DNA of 40,565 bases from VMGX01 sp041658885 (GCA_041658885.1 JBAZZJ010000006.1:1-40565), one strand, 5' to 3'. Shown: positions 1-7,410, counted from the stretch's first letter. Numbers and translations are program-made. Notes: generated by a model not told the origin, from the letters alone.

Positions 1-63
1 CGTCAGGCGAATTCTCTCCCGAATTCTTAAAAATGTTTTACTTTCTATGAACTTCTAATAGGG
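1..63. repeat. Right part of a ~111-bp inverted-repeat (MITE-like) element, cut by the window edge
   Basis: Bases 1-63 match 9919-9981, the right part of a complete element. The 14-base right end (AACTTCTAATAGGG, 50-63) is the complement, with one mismatch, of the left end CCCCATTAGAAGTT that this family shows at 9871, 19674 and 20940. The left end lies outside the window. Confidence 0.75.
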
Positions 64-119
64 TGATTTCATGTTTTTAAAAGATTTGAGATATTAGATA
101 TTAGATTTAAGATTATATT

Positions 120-677
120 ATGCCCACCTCCAACAAACAGAATTCATCCCGCCCGCCTGCCGTACCTACGCACACAGAGCAAACAGGTAGCCCAGCCCAG
201 GGCTGGTGGCATTGGGACAAATCAAAACTACTACAAGCTCTTCTAATACCATTAGTTGCAGTTCTTCTAATAGTAGGTATAGATTATGGAATAACACAGA
301 TAAAACTATCACAAATACCCGAATCATTAAGAATAAACACAAAGAGAGAAAACATAATAGGAGCTCAAGTAATACCAAACGGTAAAATCTATGACAAACA
401 AGACCCAACAAAAGTAATATACGAAGGTGAAGTAGTTAAATACGCGTACAAGACAGAAAAGATTAAAGACAAACCAAATGAAGTAATAGAGAAGAGAACT
501 AAACATTCAAGAACAATCAAAATAGGAGAAGACAAGAAAAAACAAACAATAACATATCAATTGGAAGTAATATCAGGAGTACCACAATACTACCAAGATG
601 AAAAAGGAGAATGGTATCAAGCTGATTATGGTACTACGGATATAGATACTTATGCTTTAGAGACGAGGGGGGGGTAA
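120..677 (+). CDS. Membrane-anchor protein of unknown function, copy 1 (upstream ORF of a G8 frameshift pair)
   Basis: 185 residues: a Pro/Thr/Ser/Gln-rich N-terminus, a WWHW patch at 29-32, one transmembrane helix at about 37-57, then a charged soluble domain rich in Lys, Glu and Ile. I recognise no named family. There is no cleavage site, so the helix is probably a signal anchor with the rest outside. The gene ends AGG GGG GGG TAA, giving a run of eight G at 667-674. The -1 frame is open across this run into the next gene, which would give a fusion of about 421 residues. A close paralogue lies exactly 9918 bases downstream with the same length and the same G8 end. No Shine-Dalgarno sequence is visible before the ATG; the leader is a low-complexity AGATATTAGATTT repeat. 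It could be a separate protein translationally coupled to its neighbour. Confidence 0.8.
   Translation: MPTSNKQNSSRPPAVPTHTEQTGSPAQGWWHWDKSKLLQALLIPLVAVLLIVGIDYGITQIKLSQIPESLRINTKRENIIGAQVIPNGKIYDKQDPTKVIYEGEVVKYAYKTEKIKDKPNEVIEKRTKHSRTIKIGEDKKKQTITYQLEVISGVPQYYQDEKGEWYQADYGTTDIDTYALETRGG
667..674 (+). promoter_or_regulatory. G8 run: candidate -1 slippage site, or Shine-Dalgarno of the next ORF (copy 1)
   Basis: Eight consecutive G are followed directly by TAA (675-677) in the upstream frame. In the -1 frame the codons GAG GGG GGG GTA AAC TTA TTG run without a stop into the surface-domain ORF. The same run also lies eight bases before the TTG at 683 and could act as a ribosome binding site. 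The sequence alone does not decide between the two. Confidence 0.6.
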
Positions 678-682
678 ACTTA

Positions 683-1384
683 TTGGCTAATCTATTCTAT
701 CCCGAGAAAGTCTATGCTACGACTGGGACGTTTTATCCGGATGCAGACCCGGAGACGAGTACGGTGGATGGACGTATTACATATGATACGACAGGTACAA
801 CTTGGAATACAGCAGTTACGGCAACAGCGGGGCATTTTTTGGACGATTCCACTGATATTTTGGATGTCGCCACTTCTTACTGGTTGGATTCTACCAGTAG
901 AGCACAGAATAATAGGGGTTGGTTTTTATTTGATACCTCTTCTCTTACAAGTTCTGCCACGATAAGCAGTGCAATAATTTCATTATACAAATACAACTCA
1001 TATGATGGTGATAATGATGCAAATGGTTATACAGTTATTGTTTCAGGCAAAACTCCCGCATCTAATACTGCATTGGTATTAGGTGATTATGACCAAGTCG
1101 GCTCAACTGCATTGAGTAATACAATAGATACCACAATTTTTGCAACCGGATATAATGATTATACATTGAATGCTACTGGGCTGGGAGAAATATTAAAAAC
1201 TGGAATTTCATATTTTGCAACAAGAGAAGGACATGATTTAAATAATGACCAACCATTAAATTCAACAAATAATGGAATTGCAGTTCGTATGGCTGATGAT
1301 GTAGGCACCTCCCAAGACCCTAAACTTGTAGTAACCTACACACTTCCCATAACGCCGAAACAAAATATAATTTGGTTTGATTAA
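683..1384 (+). CDS. Beta-rich surface domain protein (DNRLRE-like), copy 1; possibly only made as a frameshift fusion
   Basis: 233 residues from a TTG codon. The body is Thr/Ser/Asn-rich and beta-stranded, with RGWFLFDTSSL near 93-103 and DPKLVVTYT near the end. This pattern resembles the DNRLRE/choice-of-anchor beta-sandwich domains of extracellular proteins; the assignment is by eye. There is no signal peptide or membrane segment of its own, which is odd for an extracellular domain, and the missing export signal is present in the ORF just upstream. The frame stays open upstream through the G8 run. The N-terminal 30 residues (PEKVYAT...TFYPDADPET) and the C-terminus (PKQ-I-IWFD) match the paralogue at 10601, while the middle has diverged strongly. 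A TTG start helped by the G run is the alternative to -1 frameshifting. Confidence 0.7.
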   Translation: MANLFYPEKVYATTGTFYPDADPETSTVDGRITYDTTGTTWNTAVTATAGHFLDDSTDILDVATSYWLDSTSRAQNNRGWFLFDTSSLTSSATISSAIISLYKYNSYDGDNDANGYTVIVSGKTPASNTALVLGDYDQVGSTALSNTIDTTIFATGYNDYTLNATGLGEILKTGISYFATREGHDLNNDQPLNSTNNGIAVRMADDVGTSQDPKLVVTYTLPITPKQNIIWFD

Positions 1385-1476
1385 TTTAGTAACTAAGTTA
1401 CCAAACTCTCAATTTGAAAATTTAGTTTTCAAGTGACAACACTTGTTTGTGTATATTTGGTGTCTAAGTTACTAAA
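1385..1476. repeat. Two REP-like palindromes just upstream of transposase 1
   Basis: Two 21-bp palindromic words lie at 1385-1405 (TTTAGTAACT / AGTTACCAAA around one base) and 1456-1476 (TTTGGTGTCT / AGTTACTAAA). The reverse complement of the second is identical to 1672-1692 inside the transposase ORF. More members lie at 1948-1968, 7489-7509, 7578-7598 and 7606-7626. Confidence 0.75.
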
Positions 1477-1494
1477 TCATGTTATCATAAGGAC

Positions 1495-2145
1495 ATGAGA
1501 AAAATAGAGTTTGCAAACGATGAATATTATCACATTTTCAATCGCGGTGTTGACAAAAGAAAAATTTTTTCTGATAAATATGATTTGCAGAGATTTTTTC
1601 AGAGTATGAAAGAATTTAATACCTTAGAACCAATAGGAAGTATTTATGAAAAATCTCTTTTAAAAAACCAGTTTAGTAACTTAGACACCAAAAAGATAAA
1701 ATTGGTAGAATTTGTTTGTTATTGTTTGAACCCTAATCATTACCATTTTATTTTAAAACAGATCACAGATAGAGGAATAGAAAAACTTATGCACAAAATA
1801 GGATTGGGTTATACTAGATATTTTAATGAAAAACACAAAAGAACGGGGTCACTATTTCAAGGGACCTTTAAGGCGGTTTATATAGATTCTAACGAACAGT
1901 TGTTATATACCAATGTATATGTAAATTTAAATGACAAAGCTCATCGATTTGGTAACTTAGACACCAAGCTGATGAAAAGTAGTTGGAGAGAATATGCCGG
2001 GGAAAATAATGAAAACTTTTGTGAAAAAGATATTATTTTAGATCAGTTCAAAAATACAAACGAATATAAAAAATATGCACTTGAAGCGCTTAATTTGATT
2101 TTGGAAAATAAAGATAAGAACAAAGAACTTGAAGGAGAAAAATAA
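1495..2145 (+). CDS. REP-associated tyrosine transposase (IS200/Y1 HUH family), type 1
   Basis: 216 residues. The N-terminus has the YYHIFNRG signature of the Y1/REP-associated transposase family. The HUH metal site is NHYHF at about 81-85, and the probable catalytic tyrosine is in GLGYTRYFN near 101-109, followed by RTGSLFQG. Known members nick and join single-stranded DNA at REP hairpins. AAGGA lies four bases before the ATG. Compared with the second transposase in this window, the protein has two extra segments, each containing F-[SG]-N-L-D-T-K, and each is encoded by a REP-like palindrome (1672-1692 and 1948-1968) inserted in frame. The gene lacks the inverted ends of a classical insertion sequence. 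It may be active or domesticated. Confidence 0.85.
   Translation: MRKIEFANDEYYHIFNRGVDKRKIFSDKYDLQRFFQSMKEFNTLEPIGSIYEKSLLKNQFSNLDTKKIKLVEFVCYCLNPNHYHFILKQITDRGIEKLMHKIGLGYTRYFNEKHKRTGSLFQGTFKAVYIDSNEQLLYTNVYVNLNDKAHRFGNLDTKLMKSSWREYAGENNENFCEKDIILDQFKNTNEYKKYALEALNLILENKDKNKELEGEK
1672..1692 (+). repeat. REP-like palindrome inside the transposase ORF (site 1)
   Basis: This 21-bp word (arms TTTAGT and ACCAAA) is the exact reverse complement of 1456-1476. In the ORF it encodes FSNLDTK. The second transposase has no matching residues at this position. Confidence 0.75.
1948..1968 (+). repeat. REP-like palindrome inside the transposase ORF (site 2)
   Basis: This copy differs from 1672-1692 at two bases and encodes FGNLDTK in the same frame. 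It falls in a loop region where the second transposase is shorter. Confidence 0.75.
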
Positions 2146-2164
2146 AAAATATATGAGAAAAAAT

Positions 2165-2190
2165 AAAAAATGCCCTTACGGGCATTTTTT
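2165..2190. terminator. Bidirectional terminator between transposase 1 and clpP
   Basis: The stem is AAAAAATGCCC / GGGCATTTTTT with loop TTAC. The A and T runs on both sides let it serve both converging genes. It overlaps the clpP stop codon. Confidence 0.85.
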
Positions 2191-2767
2191 ACTTCTTCTT
2201 CATTATGTCATCTATTATTCCATATTTTTTAGCTTCTTCCGCATCCATAAAGAAATCGCGTTCAACATCTTTTTCAATTTTATCTAATGGTTGGCCAGTG
2301 TTTTTTGCTAAAATTTTATTTAATTTTTCTCTCAATTTTATTATATGTTTCGCGGTTATTTCTATATCTGTTGCCTGTCCCTGTGCTCCGCCCCAAGGTT
2401 GGTGAATCATTACTTCTGAATTTGGAAGACAAAATCTTTTTCCTTTTGCCCCAGCAGAAAGTATTATAGCCGCTCCAGAAGCTGCCATTCCAACACAAAC
2501 AGTTGAGACGCCAGGTTTTATGTGGTTCATTGTATCCACCATTGCTAATGTTGCGGCAACGTCACCCCCCGTAGAATTAACATAAAGTTTTATGTCTTTT
2601 TTTGAGTCTTCTGATTCAAGAAATAATAGTTGAGCTATGACAATATTTGCTAAATGTTCGTCAATTGTTCCTCCTAGAAATACTATTCTATCTTTTAACA
2701 GACGAGAGTAAATATCATAAGCTCTTTCGCCAAATTGTGATTTTTCTATAACGGTTGGAATTAACAT
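2189..2767 (-). CDS. clpP: ATP-dependent Clp protease proteolytic subunit
   Basis: 192 residues, full length for ClpP. ClpP forms the double-ring serine peptidase that degrades proteins fed by ClpX/ClpA-type unfoldases. The catalytic triad is visible: Ser97 in GMAAS, His122 in MIHQP and Asp171 in ERDFF. The motif YVNSTGGDV (62-70) is the usual oxyanion-side region. The gene lies downstream of tig on the same strand, the common bacterial tig-clpP arrangement, but no clpX follows; transposase 1 lies there instead. An intrinsic terminator overlaps the stop codon. Confidence 0.97.
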   Translation of the reverse strand: MLIPTVIEKSQFGERAYDIYSRLLKDRIVFLGGTIDEHLANIVIAQLLFLESEDSKKDIKLYVNSTGGDVAATLAMVDTMNHIKPGVSTVCVGMAASGAAIILSAGAKGKRFCLPNSEVMIHQPWGGAQGQATDIEITAKHIIKLREKLNKILAKNTGQPLDKIEKDVERDFFMDAEEAKKYGIIDDIMKKK

Positions 2768-2827
2768 AATATAAATTTGAAATTAAAAATCTGTTAAATT
2801 AATTAAATAATATATTACCACTTCTCG

Positions 2828-2861
2828 CCCCGTATGAAATTTGGAAAATTTCATTCTGGGG
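2828..2861. repeat. CCCC...GGGG hairpin between clpP and tig
   Basis: Arms CCCC-GT-ATGAAATTT and AAATTTCAT-TCT-GGGG face each other around a short loop. It belongs to a loose class of elements that begin CCCC and end GGGG; others lie at 31865-31894, 31943-31974 and 32073-32174. Confidence 0.5.
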
Positions 2862-2959
2862 TAACGGTAGGTATTAACATAATTTTTTATATTAGAATTA
2901 CTCAATAATGTGCTTAAATAATAATCTTTTTGAGCCGTTTTGCAAGAACAATACGATCA

Positions 2960-3001
2960 AAAAAGCAAAAAATCATCCCTACGGGAGATCTCCCGAAGGG
3001 A
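2960..3001 (-). terminator. Probable terminator of tig (minus strand)
   Basis: On the minus strand the stem TCCC-TTC-GGGAGA / TCTCCC-GT-AGGGA (2976-3001) is followed by ATGATTTTTTGC, a short T run. The plus strand has no matching T run. Confidence 0.6.
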
Positions 3002-3039
3002 GACAATAAAACAAAAAAGCAAAATGAAAACCAAAGGTT

Positions 3040-4110
3040 TTATTTTTGTTCTTCTAAAAACCGCATTACTTTTTCATTTGAGAGAATCGATTTGACATGC
3101 ATTTTGGCTCTTTCTGGGTCTGCGCTTTTATAGTGTTCTAATAGATGTTTAACCTCGTGTTCAATTTCTTCTTTTGTTGGATGCAATTTTTCTTTCTCAC
3201 CAATTTCATTCAAAATCAATTGTACTTTTGCCCTTTTTTCTGCCGAAGGCTTCCACTCCCTTCTTAATTTTTCTTCATCAGTTTTAGCTTTCAAGAGATA
3301 AGTTTTGAAATCTATTTTTGCATTTTCAACGTCTGATTTTAATTTGGCAATCATTTTTTCTAATTCACTTTCAATAAAAATCTCTGGCACATTAAAACTA
3401 GTCTCTTTTAAAATATTTTCAATTATTTCTGCTCTTTTTTTGTCTTTTTCACGAAGTTTTTTTTCATTTAAAATACTTTCTCTTAATTTAATTTTAAAAT
3501 CTTCTACATTTTCAAATTTACCAAGTTTTTTTACAAACTCGTCGTTAAGTTCCGGTAAATCTTTCTCGTCAATTTCTGTTTTATGTTCATGTGAACCTTT
3601 TTCATGATCCCTCTCATGACTTTCATGCAGAGCCCATTGTTTTCTTATAGCAAGAATTGTTTCCTCTACATCTTTTTCCTCAACAACTATTTTTTCTTCT
3701 TTTGAATTAACCTTAGCCGTGATGTTTTTATAATTAGGCAAATTTATTTTTGGCATTACAAAAACAGCCACCTTAAAACACAGTGGATTATTTTCTGCCA
3801 ATTTTGTTATTGATATTGCAGGCCTATCAATGGCGTCTATTTTATTTTCTTCTATTATTTGAGGATAAATTTCACGAATAGTTTTTTCAGCCATGTCGCT
3901 TAAAAGGTTTATAAAACCTACCTTTTTAATTAAAAGATTTTCTGGTACACGACCCTTTCTAAATCCGGCTATATTTACTTTTTCAGAATATCCTTCAATG
4001 ACAGATTTTCTGTGTTTTTCAACTACTTTCCAAGGAATCTCAACCTCCATTTCTATTTTATTCTCCTTTTCTTCCCCGATTTTTACCTCATATTTTTTTT
4101 CTGTATTCAT
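3040..4110 (-). CDS. tig: Trigger factor lacking the PPIase domain
   Basis: 356 residues, against about 430-450 for typical trigger factors. Trigger factor is the ribosome-bound chaperone of nascent chains. The ribosome-docking signature GFRKGRVP is present at about 50-57, so the N-domain is complete. The order expected next is linker, FKBP-type PPIase domain, then the C-terminal arms. Here the conserved linker (DVEETILAIRKQWAL) leads straight to ELNDEFVKKLG, the start of the C-terminal domain. The PPIase domain is replaced by about 20 residues with five His in 16 (HESHERDHEKGSHEHK). The helical C-domain (about 210-340) looks intact. It lies directly before clpP. The leader carries a 105-bp inverted repeat whose arms recur before nusA. 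Confidence 0.93.
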   Translation of the reverse strand: MNTEKKYEVKIGEEKENKIEMEVEIPWKVVEKHRKSVIEGYSEKVNIAGFRKGRVPENLLIKKVGFINLLSDMAEKTIREIYPQIIEENKIDAIDRPAISITKLAENNPLCFKVAVFVMPKINLPNYKNITAKVNSKEEKIVVEEKDVEETILAIRKQWALHESHERDHEKGSHEHKTEIDEKDLPELNDEFVKKLGKFENVEDFKIKLRESILNEKKLREKDKKRAEIIENILKETSFNVPEIFIESELEKMIAKLKSDVENAKIDFKTYLLKAKTDEEKLRREWKPSAEKRAKVQLILNEIGEKEKLHPTKEEIEHEVKHLLEHYKSADPERAKMHVKSILSNEKVMRFLEEQK

Positions 4111-4130
4111 ACTTTTTAATCCTACAACAA

Positions 4131-4235
4131 TCCAGCACTTATTTTGTACATAAACTCATAATTAGGAATCTGCATATGTTTTAAAAATATTCTGCATACT
4201 GCATACTATTGTGAGTGCACAAAATAAGTGCTGGA
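4131..4235. repeat. 105-bp inverted-repeat element upstream of tig
   Basis: The 17-base arms TCCAGCACTTATTTTGT (4131-4147) and its exact complement (4219-4235) enclose about 70 bases. The same arm word forms a tight hairpin before nusA at 7129-7168. Confidence 0.8.
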
Positions 4236-4270
4236 CAAAATTAGCTCGGCTTTTTAGATATTTAATGTTC

Positions 4271-4654
4271 TTATAAACCAAGTTCGATGTTTATGTTTTC
4301 AAGTTCCTTATTTAAATTATCTAAATTTGTAGCATTTAGATCTATCTCTATGCTTTTAATCTCATCAGAGGTGCTCTGATTTTTTAATGAGTCTAACGCT
4401 TGATCTGGTTCAGATAGTATCTGTTCTGGCGTTGTGGCCTGCTGGTTCTCTACTTTTGTTATTTGTTTACCCCACAAATAAAGACCGCCAATTACCAATA
4501 TTACAATTATTATAATAGAACCAACTATTGCTCCAGTGGATTTTGTCTTTGGAGGTTCTATTTCTGGCGTTGTCATTTTATTCAACGGTGATTCTTTTAT
4601 CTGTGTTGTTTGACCAGGCTGGTTAAAATTATATAAGTTTTGATTATTTTCCAT
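4271..4654 (-). CDS. Small single-pass membrane protein, unknown function
   Basis: 127 residues. A polar N-terminus rich in Asn, Gln and Pro (about 1-40) precedes one strong transmembrane helix (AIVGSIIIIVILVIGGLYLW, about 43-62). The remaining 65 residues are acidic, with repeated Leu/Asn spacing (LNATNLDNLNKELENI) that suggests an amphipathic helix. I recognise no family. The gene lies between tig and a secreted coiled-coil protein on the same strand, 30 bases after that gene, so the two are probably cotranscribed. The C-terminal tail is predicted to be outside the cell. Confidence 0.75.
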   Translation of the reverse strand: MENNQNLYNFNQPGQTTQIKESPLNKMTTPEIEPPKTKSTGAIVGSIIIIVILVIGGLYLWGKQITKVENQQATTPEQILSEPDQALDSLKNQSTSDEIKSIEIDLNATNLDNLNKELENINIELGL

Positions 4655-4684
4655 GATATTGAGTAATGTTAATTAATAATTTTA

Positions 4685-5734
4685 TTATTCTATTTTTTGT
4701 GTTGTTGTTGCCTCGGAATTTGTATCAGAAAATTCTAATGCAAAATTTTTTACAATGGTTATAACCTCAACTAGTGATTTGTGAGTTTCTTTTATTAAAT
4801 CCTCAACGGTTTTAAACACTTCTTTTGATTGTCCAAACATTTCTTTTGGAGTTTCGCTTATTAAAACTTCTTCAATTTTTGTTACTATCTCACCCACCTT
4901 TGTTTTTGCAGAAGCGATTTTTTCATTAGCATCTTTCAATTTTGTTTTTGCTTCGTCTAACTTAATACCCCCATCCTCAATCTTTTGTATTCTAGTCTCA
5001 ATTCTTTTGGACATAATTTCAAATCTTTCAATTACCGCCATGAATCTGTTTACTATTCTTTCTGTATAAGCGCGGATTCTTTTAATTGAATTTTCCGTTA
5101 ATTTTTGTTTGATTTCTTCTCTTTTGTCTTGTATTTCTTGTTTTTTTACTTCTACGTTTTCTTTTACATCCGACTTTACTGCATTTATAAGCGGTTGTTT
5201 TCTAGCATTTATTTCTTTTGTGGTTGTTGGTGTTATGATACACAAAATTTTTGACTCGCAAGATAAACTACACTCCTTTGGGTCTGGTTTTTCTGAACCA
5301 GGTGGCAACGGCATCCCATCGCAACGAGCAACAATATTTCCGTTTTTATCAAAAATAACAGTCGGAGCATCTGCAAGATTAATTGATGGGACAACTTTAT
5401 AATAATTATTACAATTAAAAACCTTGCCACCAAAATAAGATTGAATTTCTTCCATATTATTACTACAAATCTTGTCTATTATCTGTGGTTTAATCTTTTG
5501 TTCATTATTAACTTTCATTTTTTGTTGAAGTTCTTGTATTCTTTCTTTTATAAGAGAATATGGGGATTGTTTTTGCGTTGTTGTGTTGTTAATTTTTTGG
5601 ACACTAGAATCATCGGACGATTCATTTGTTGGTGTCGTTGCATTTTGTTCATCTGCTAAAACTTTTTCCGTTGTGATACCAAAAGAAAAAATCATTAGAA
5701 AAATGACAATTAGAAATAAATTTTTTGTTTTCAT
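4685..5734 (-). CDS. Secreted coiled-coil protein, unknown function
   Basis: 349 residues. A signal peptide is visible at 1-27 (hydrophobic LFLIVIFLMIFSFGI, then VLA before DEQ). A Ser/Thr/Asn-rich linker follows, then a Cys-containing section at about 88-168 (CSNN, FNCNN, ARCDG, ECSLSCESKILC) that could form disulphides outside the cell. The rest, about 175-330, is a long Lys/Glu-rich helix typical of coiled coils, with a Thr-rich end. I recognise no named family. It is cotranscribed with the small membrane protein downstream, and both may act at the cell surface. Confidence 0.75.
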   Translation of the reverse strand: MKTKNLFLIVIFLMIFSFGITTEKVLADEQNATTPTNESSDDSSVQKINNTTTQKQSPYSLIKERIQELQQKMKVNNEQKIKPQIIDKICSNNMEEIQSYFGGKVFNCNNYYKVVPSINLADAPTVIFDKNGNIVARCDGMPLPPGSEKPDPKECSLSCESKILCIITPTTTKEINARKQPLINAVKSDVKENVEVKKQEIQDKREEIKQKLTENSIKRIRAYTERIVNRFMAVIERFEIMSKRIETRIQKIEDGGIKLDEAKTKLKDANEKIASAKTKVGEIVTKIEEVLISETPKEMFGQSKEVFKTVEDLIKETHKSLVEVITIVKNFALEFSDTNSEATTTQKIE

Positions 5735-5746
5735 AAATTAAATTTA

Positions 5747-5806
5747 CCCTGTGGAATATTTTGATTTATCAAAATAAAATTCTAAAGAATTTTTTATTCC
5801 ATTGGG
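5747..5806. repeat. Nested inverted repeat upstream of the secreted coiled-coil gene
   Basis: Outer arms ACCC-TG-TGGAATA and TATTCCA-TT-GGGT enclose two small hairpins (ATTTTGAT/ATCAAAAT and ATTCT/AGAAT). The shape is that of a cruciform-like miniature element or a structured leader. Confidence 0.5.
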
Positions 5807-5837
5807 TGGGATTATTCTTATATAATAGGGAATTATA

Positions 5838-5870
5838 ACAAAAAACACTTATCTTGTAAGTGTTTTTTGT
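5838..5870. terminator. Bidirectional terminator downstream of nusA
   Basis: The stem ACAAAAAACACTTA pairs with TAAGTGTTTTTTGT around loop TCTTG. It lies just after the nusA stop on the minus strand. Confidence 0.85.
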
Positions 5871-5890
5871 TGATAGCTTTTCTGTGGATT

Positions 5891-7084
5891 TTATTCAGTT
5901 TTTTCCACTATTTTTTCATCTTTTTTTGATTGTTCTGGCGCACTTTCCTCATTTTCTATTTGTTCTCCTTTGGTTTCTTTTATATTTGGTTTTGGTTCTG
6001 TTGATTGTATATCAATTTTCCATCCGGTGAGTTTGTTTGCCAGTCTTGCATTTTGTCCACCTTTTCCTATAGCCAATGATTGTTGGTCTGGGGAGACTCT
6101 AACTACTGCTTTGTGTTCTTTTTCATCAATTTCAACTTTTATAATTTGAGCGGGGGATAACGCATCTTCAATAAACTCTTCTTGATTTTCTGACCATTCT
6201 ATTATATCTATCTTTTCTCCCCCCAACTCGCTCATTACAGTTGAAACTCGAACCCCCCTTTGCCCAACGCACGATCCTACAGGGTCAATATATTCATCAT
6301 GAGATAATACAGCAATTTTTGAACGGGACCCAGGCTCTCTGGCTACGCCTTTTATTTCGACAACCCCACTTGCAACTTCTGGGGCTTCCATTTCAAAAAG
6401 TTTTTTTAAGAATTCCGGCCTTGATCTTGAAAGGCGAAGGAAAATCCCTTTCGGAGTTTCTTCCACAGAATATAAATATGCTCTAATTCTCTCTCCTTGT
6501 TTAAATCTCTCGCTAGTTATTTGTTCTTCAAATGGGAGAATTCCAGTTACTCGTCCTAAATCAACAAATATATTTCCTCTTTCTACGCGCTGAACTGTTC
6601 CATTTACGATACTTCCTTCTTTTTCCTCAAACTCACCATATACCGAAACCTTTTCTGCCTCTCTTATTTTTTGAATAATAGTTTGTTTTGCTGTTTGTGC
6701 AGAAATACGTCCGTACTCCCCACGATTTTCAAGTGGGAAAATTATTTCGTCCTCAATCTTAGCGTTGGCTTTTATTTTTTTTGCGTCGCCCATGAGAATA
6801 TGGTGTTCAGGATTAAAACGAATTCTTTTATCTTCTTCATCAACTTTTTCTTCTTCCTCTGGTCTTATCATATTCTCGTCAACAACAATTTTTATCTGAT
6901 TAAATTCAGTTTCTCCTGTTTGTGGGTCAAATTTTGCCTTAACTATTTGACCTCTTTTCCCATATTCTTTTTTATAGGCAGTAGCCAAAGCGTCTTCTAT
7001 TGCTTCCACAACTTTCTCTCGAGGTATTCCCCTCTCTTGTTCTAATTGGTCAAGAATTGAATTTATAACTTTTAAGTCAAACAT
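5891..7084 (-). CDS. nusA: Transcription termination/antitermination factor NusA
   Basis: 397 residues from the ATG at 7084. The open frame extends upstream to 7153, but the family N-terminus (MFDLKVINSILDQLEQERGI) starts here. NusA binds RNA polymerase and nascent RNA and acts in pausing, termination and rRNA antitermination. Domain order: N-terminal polymerase-binding domain about 1-120; S1 domain about 130-200 (GSIVNGTVQRVERGNIFVDL); two KH domains about 205-345 (GSCVGQRGVRV and AIGKGGQNARLA). The acidic tail after 350 is low complexity, and the extra C-terminal repeats of enterobacterial NusA are absent. The leader is complex: a promoter at 7265-7292, a terminator at 7211-7234 and a 40-bp hairpin at 7129-7168 come before the gene. 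Confidence 0.95.
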   Translation of the reverse strand: MFDLKVINSILDQLEQERGIPREKVVEAIEDALATAYKKEYGKRGQIVKAKFDPQTGETEFNQIKIVVDENMIRPEEEEKVDEEDKRIRFNPEHHILMGDAKKIKANAKIEDEIIFPLENRGEYGRISAQTAKQTIIQKIREAEKVSVYGEFEEKEGSIVNGTVQRVERGNIFVDLGRVTGILPFEEQITSERFKQGERIRAYLYSVEETPKGIFLRLSRSRPEFLKKLFEMEAPEVASGVVEIKGVAREPGSRSKIAVLSHDEYIDPVGSCVGQRGVRVSTVMSELGGEKIDIIEWSENQEEFIEDALSPAQIIKVEIDEKEHKAVVRVSPDQQSLAIGKGGQNARLANKLTGWKIDIQSTEPKPNIKETKGEQIENEESAPEQSKKDEKIVEKTE

Positions 7085-7128
7085 ATGAATTTTATTTATG
7101 AACGAAGTGAATAATAAAAAATTCCATA

Positions 7129-7168
7129 TCCAGCACTTATTTTTTGTATGCAAAAAATAAGTGCTGGA
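7129..7168. repeat. Perfect hairpin before nusA, same arms as the element before tig
   Basis: The 18-base arms TCCAGCACTTATTTTTTG (7129-7146) and its complement (7151-7168) enclose a TATG loop. The arm word is shared with 4131-4235. Both copies sit in the leader of a minus-strand housekeeping gene. Confidence 0.8.
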
Positions 7169-7172
7169 TTCT

Positions 7173-7206
7173 CAAAAAATATAGTCGCTTTGCTCCTTAT
7201 TTTTTT
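7173..7206. repeat. Imperfect hairpin repeated near the 23S leader
   Basis: The core TATAGTCGCTTTGCTCC between AAAAAA and TTATTTTT recurs in reverse orientation at 38663-38695. Confidence 0.5.
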
Positions 7207-7210
7207 GAAT

Positions 7211-7234
7211 AAAAAAGTCCGTTTGGGAACGGAC
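7211..7234 (-). terminator. Terminator-like hairpin in the nusA leader (minus strand)
   Basis: On the minus strand GTCCGTT pairs with AACGGAC around CCCA and is followed by six T. It lies about 25 bases after the predicted start of the transcript from the promoter at 7265-7292. Confidence 0.65.
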
Positions 7235-7264
7235 AACTATCTAACTATTCAGATTTGCAAGATA

Positions 7265-7292
7265 AGTATATACGAATGAAAAATTTCGTCAA
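7265..7292 (-). promoter_or_regulatory. Sigma70-type promoter, minus strand, towards nusA
   Basis: On the minus strand TTGACG (7292-7287) and TATACT (7270-7265) are 16 bases apart. The transcript would begin near 7258, pass a terminator-like hairpin at once, and then reach nusA. Confidence 0.6.
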
Positions 7293-7367
7293 GCAAAGCG
7301 AGCTTCATATTATCAACACACTTTTTTTCATTAATTTCTGTATTCTGATGGGATGATTTTTACAAAT

Positions 7368-7410
7368 AATTCTCTTCACTTGGAGGCTCGGCCTCCAAGT
7401 GAAGAGAATT
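7368..7410. repeat. Perfect 20-bp-stem hairpin with a 3-base loop
   Basis: The arm AATTCTCTTCACTTGGAGGC is followed by TCG and then by its exact complement. The inner part ACTTGG...CCAAGT recurs in several other hairpins of the accessory region. Confidence 0.85.

Noticed and set aside
120..1384. Single pseudogene broken by a frameshift
   Set aside because: The same G8 run and stop are kept in a second copy despite much silent divergence, and both ORFs remain under protein-level constraint. Decay is the less likely reading, though not excluded.
2930..3133. 67-residue plus-strand ORF at the tig 3' end
   Set aside because: It overlaps the tig terminator and is antisense to the conserved end of tig, with no ribosome binding site.
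7085..7153. N-terminal extension of NusA
   Set aside because: The extension contains one arm of the leader hairpin, and family members begin at MFDLKVI.
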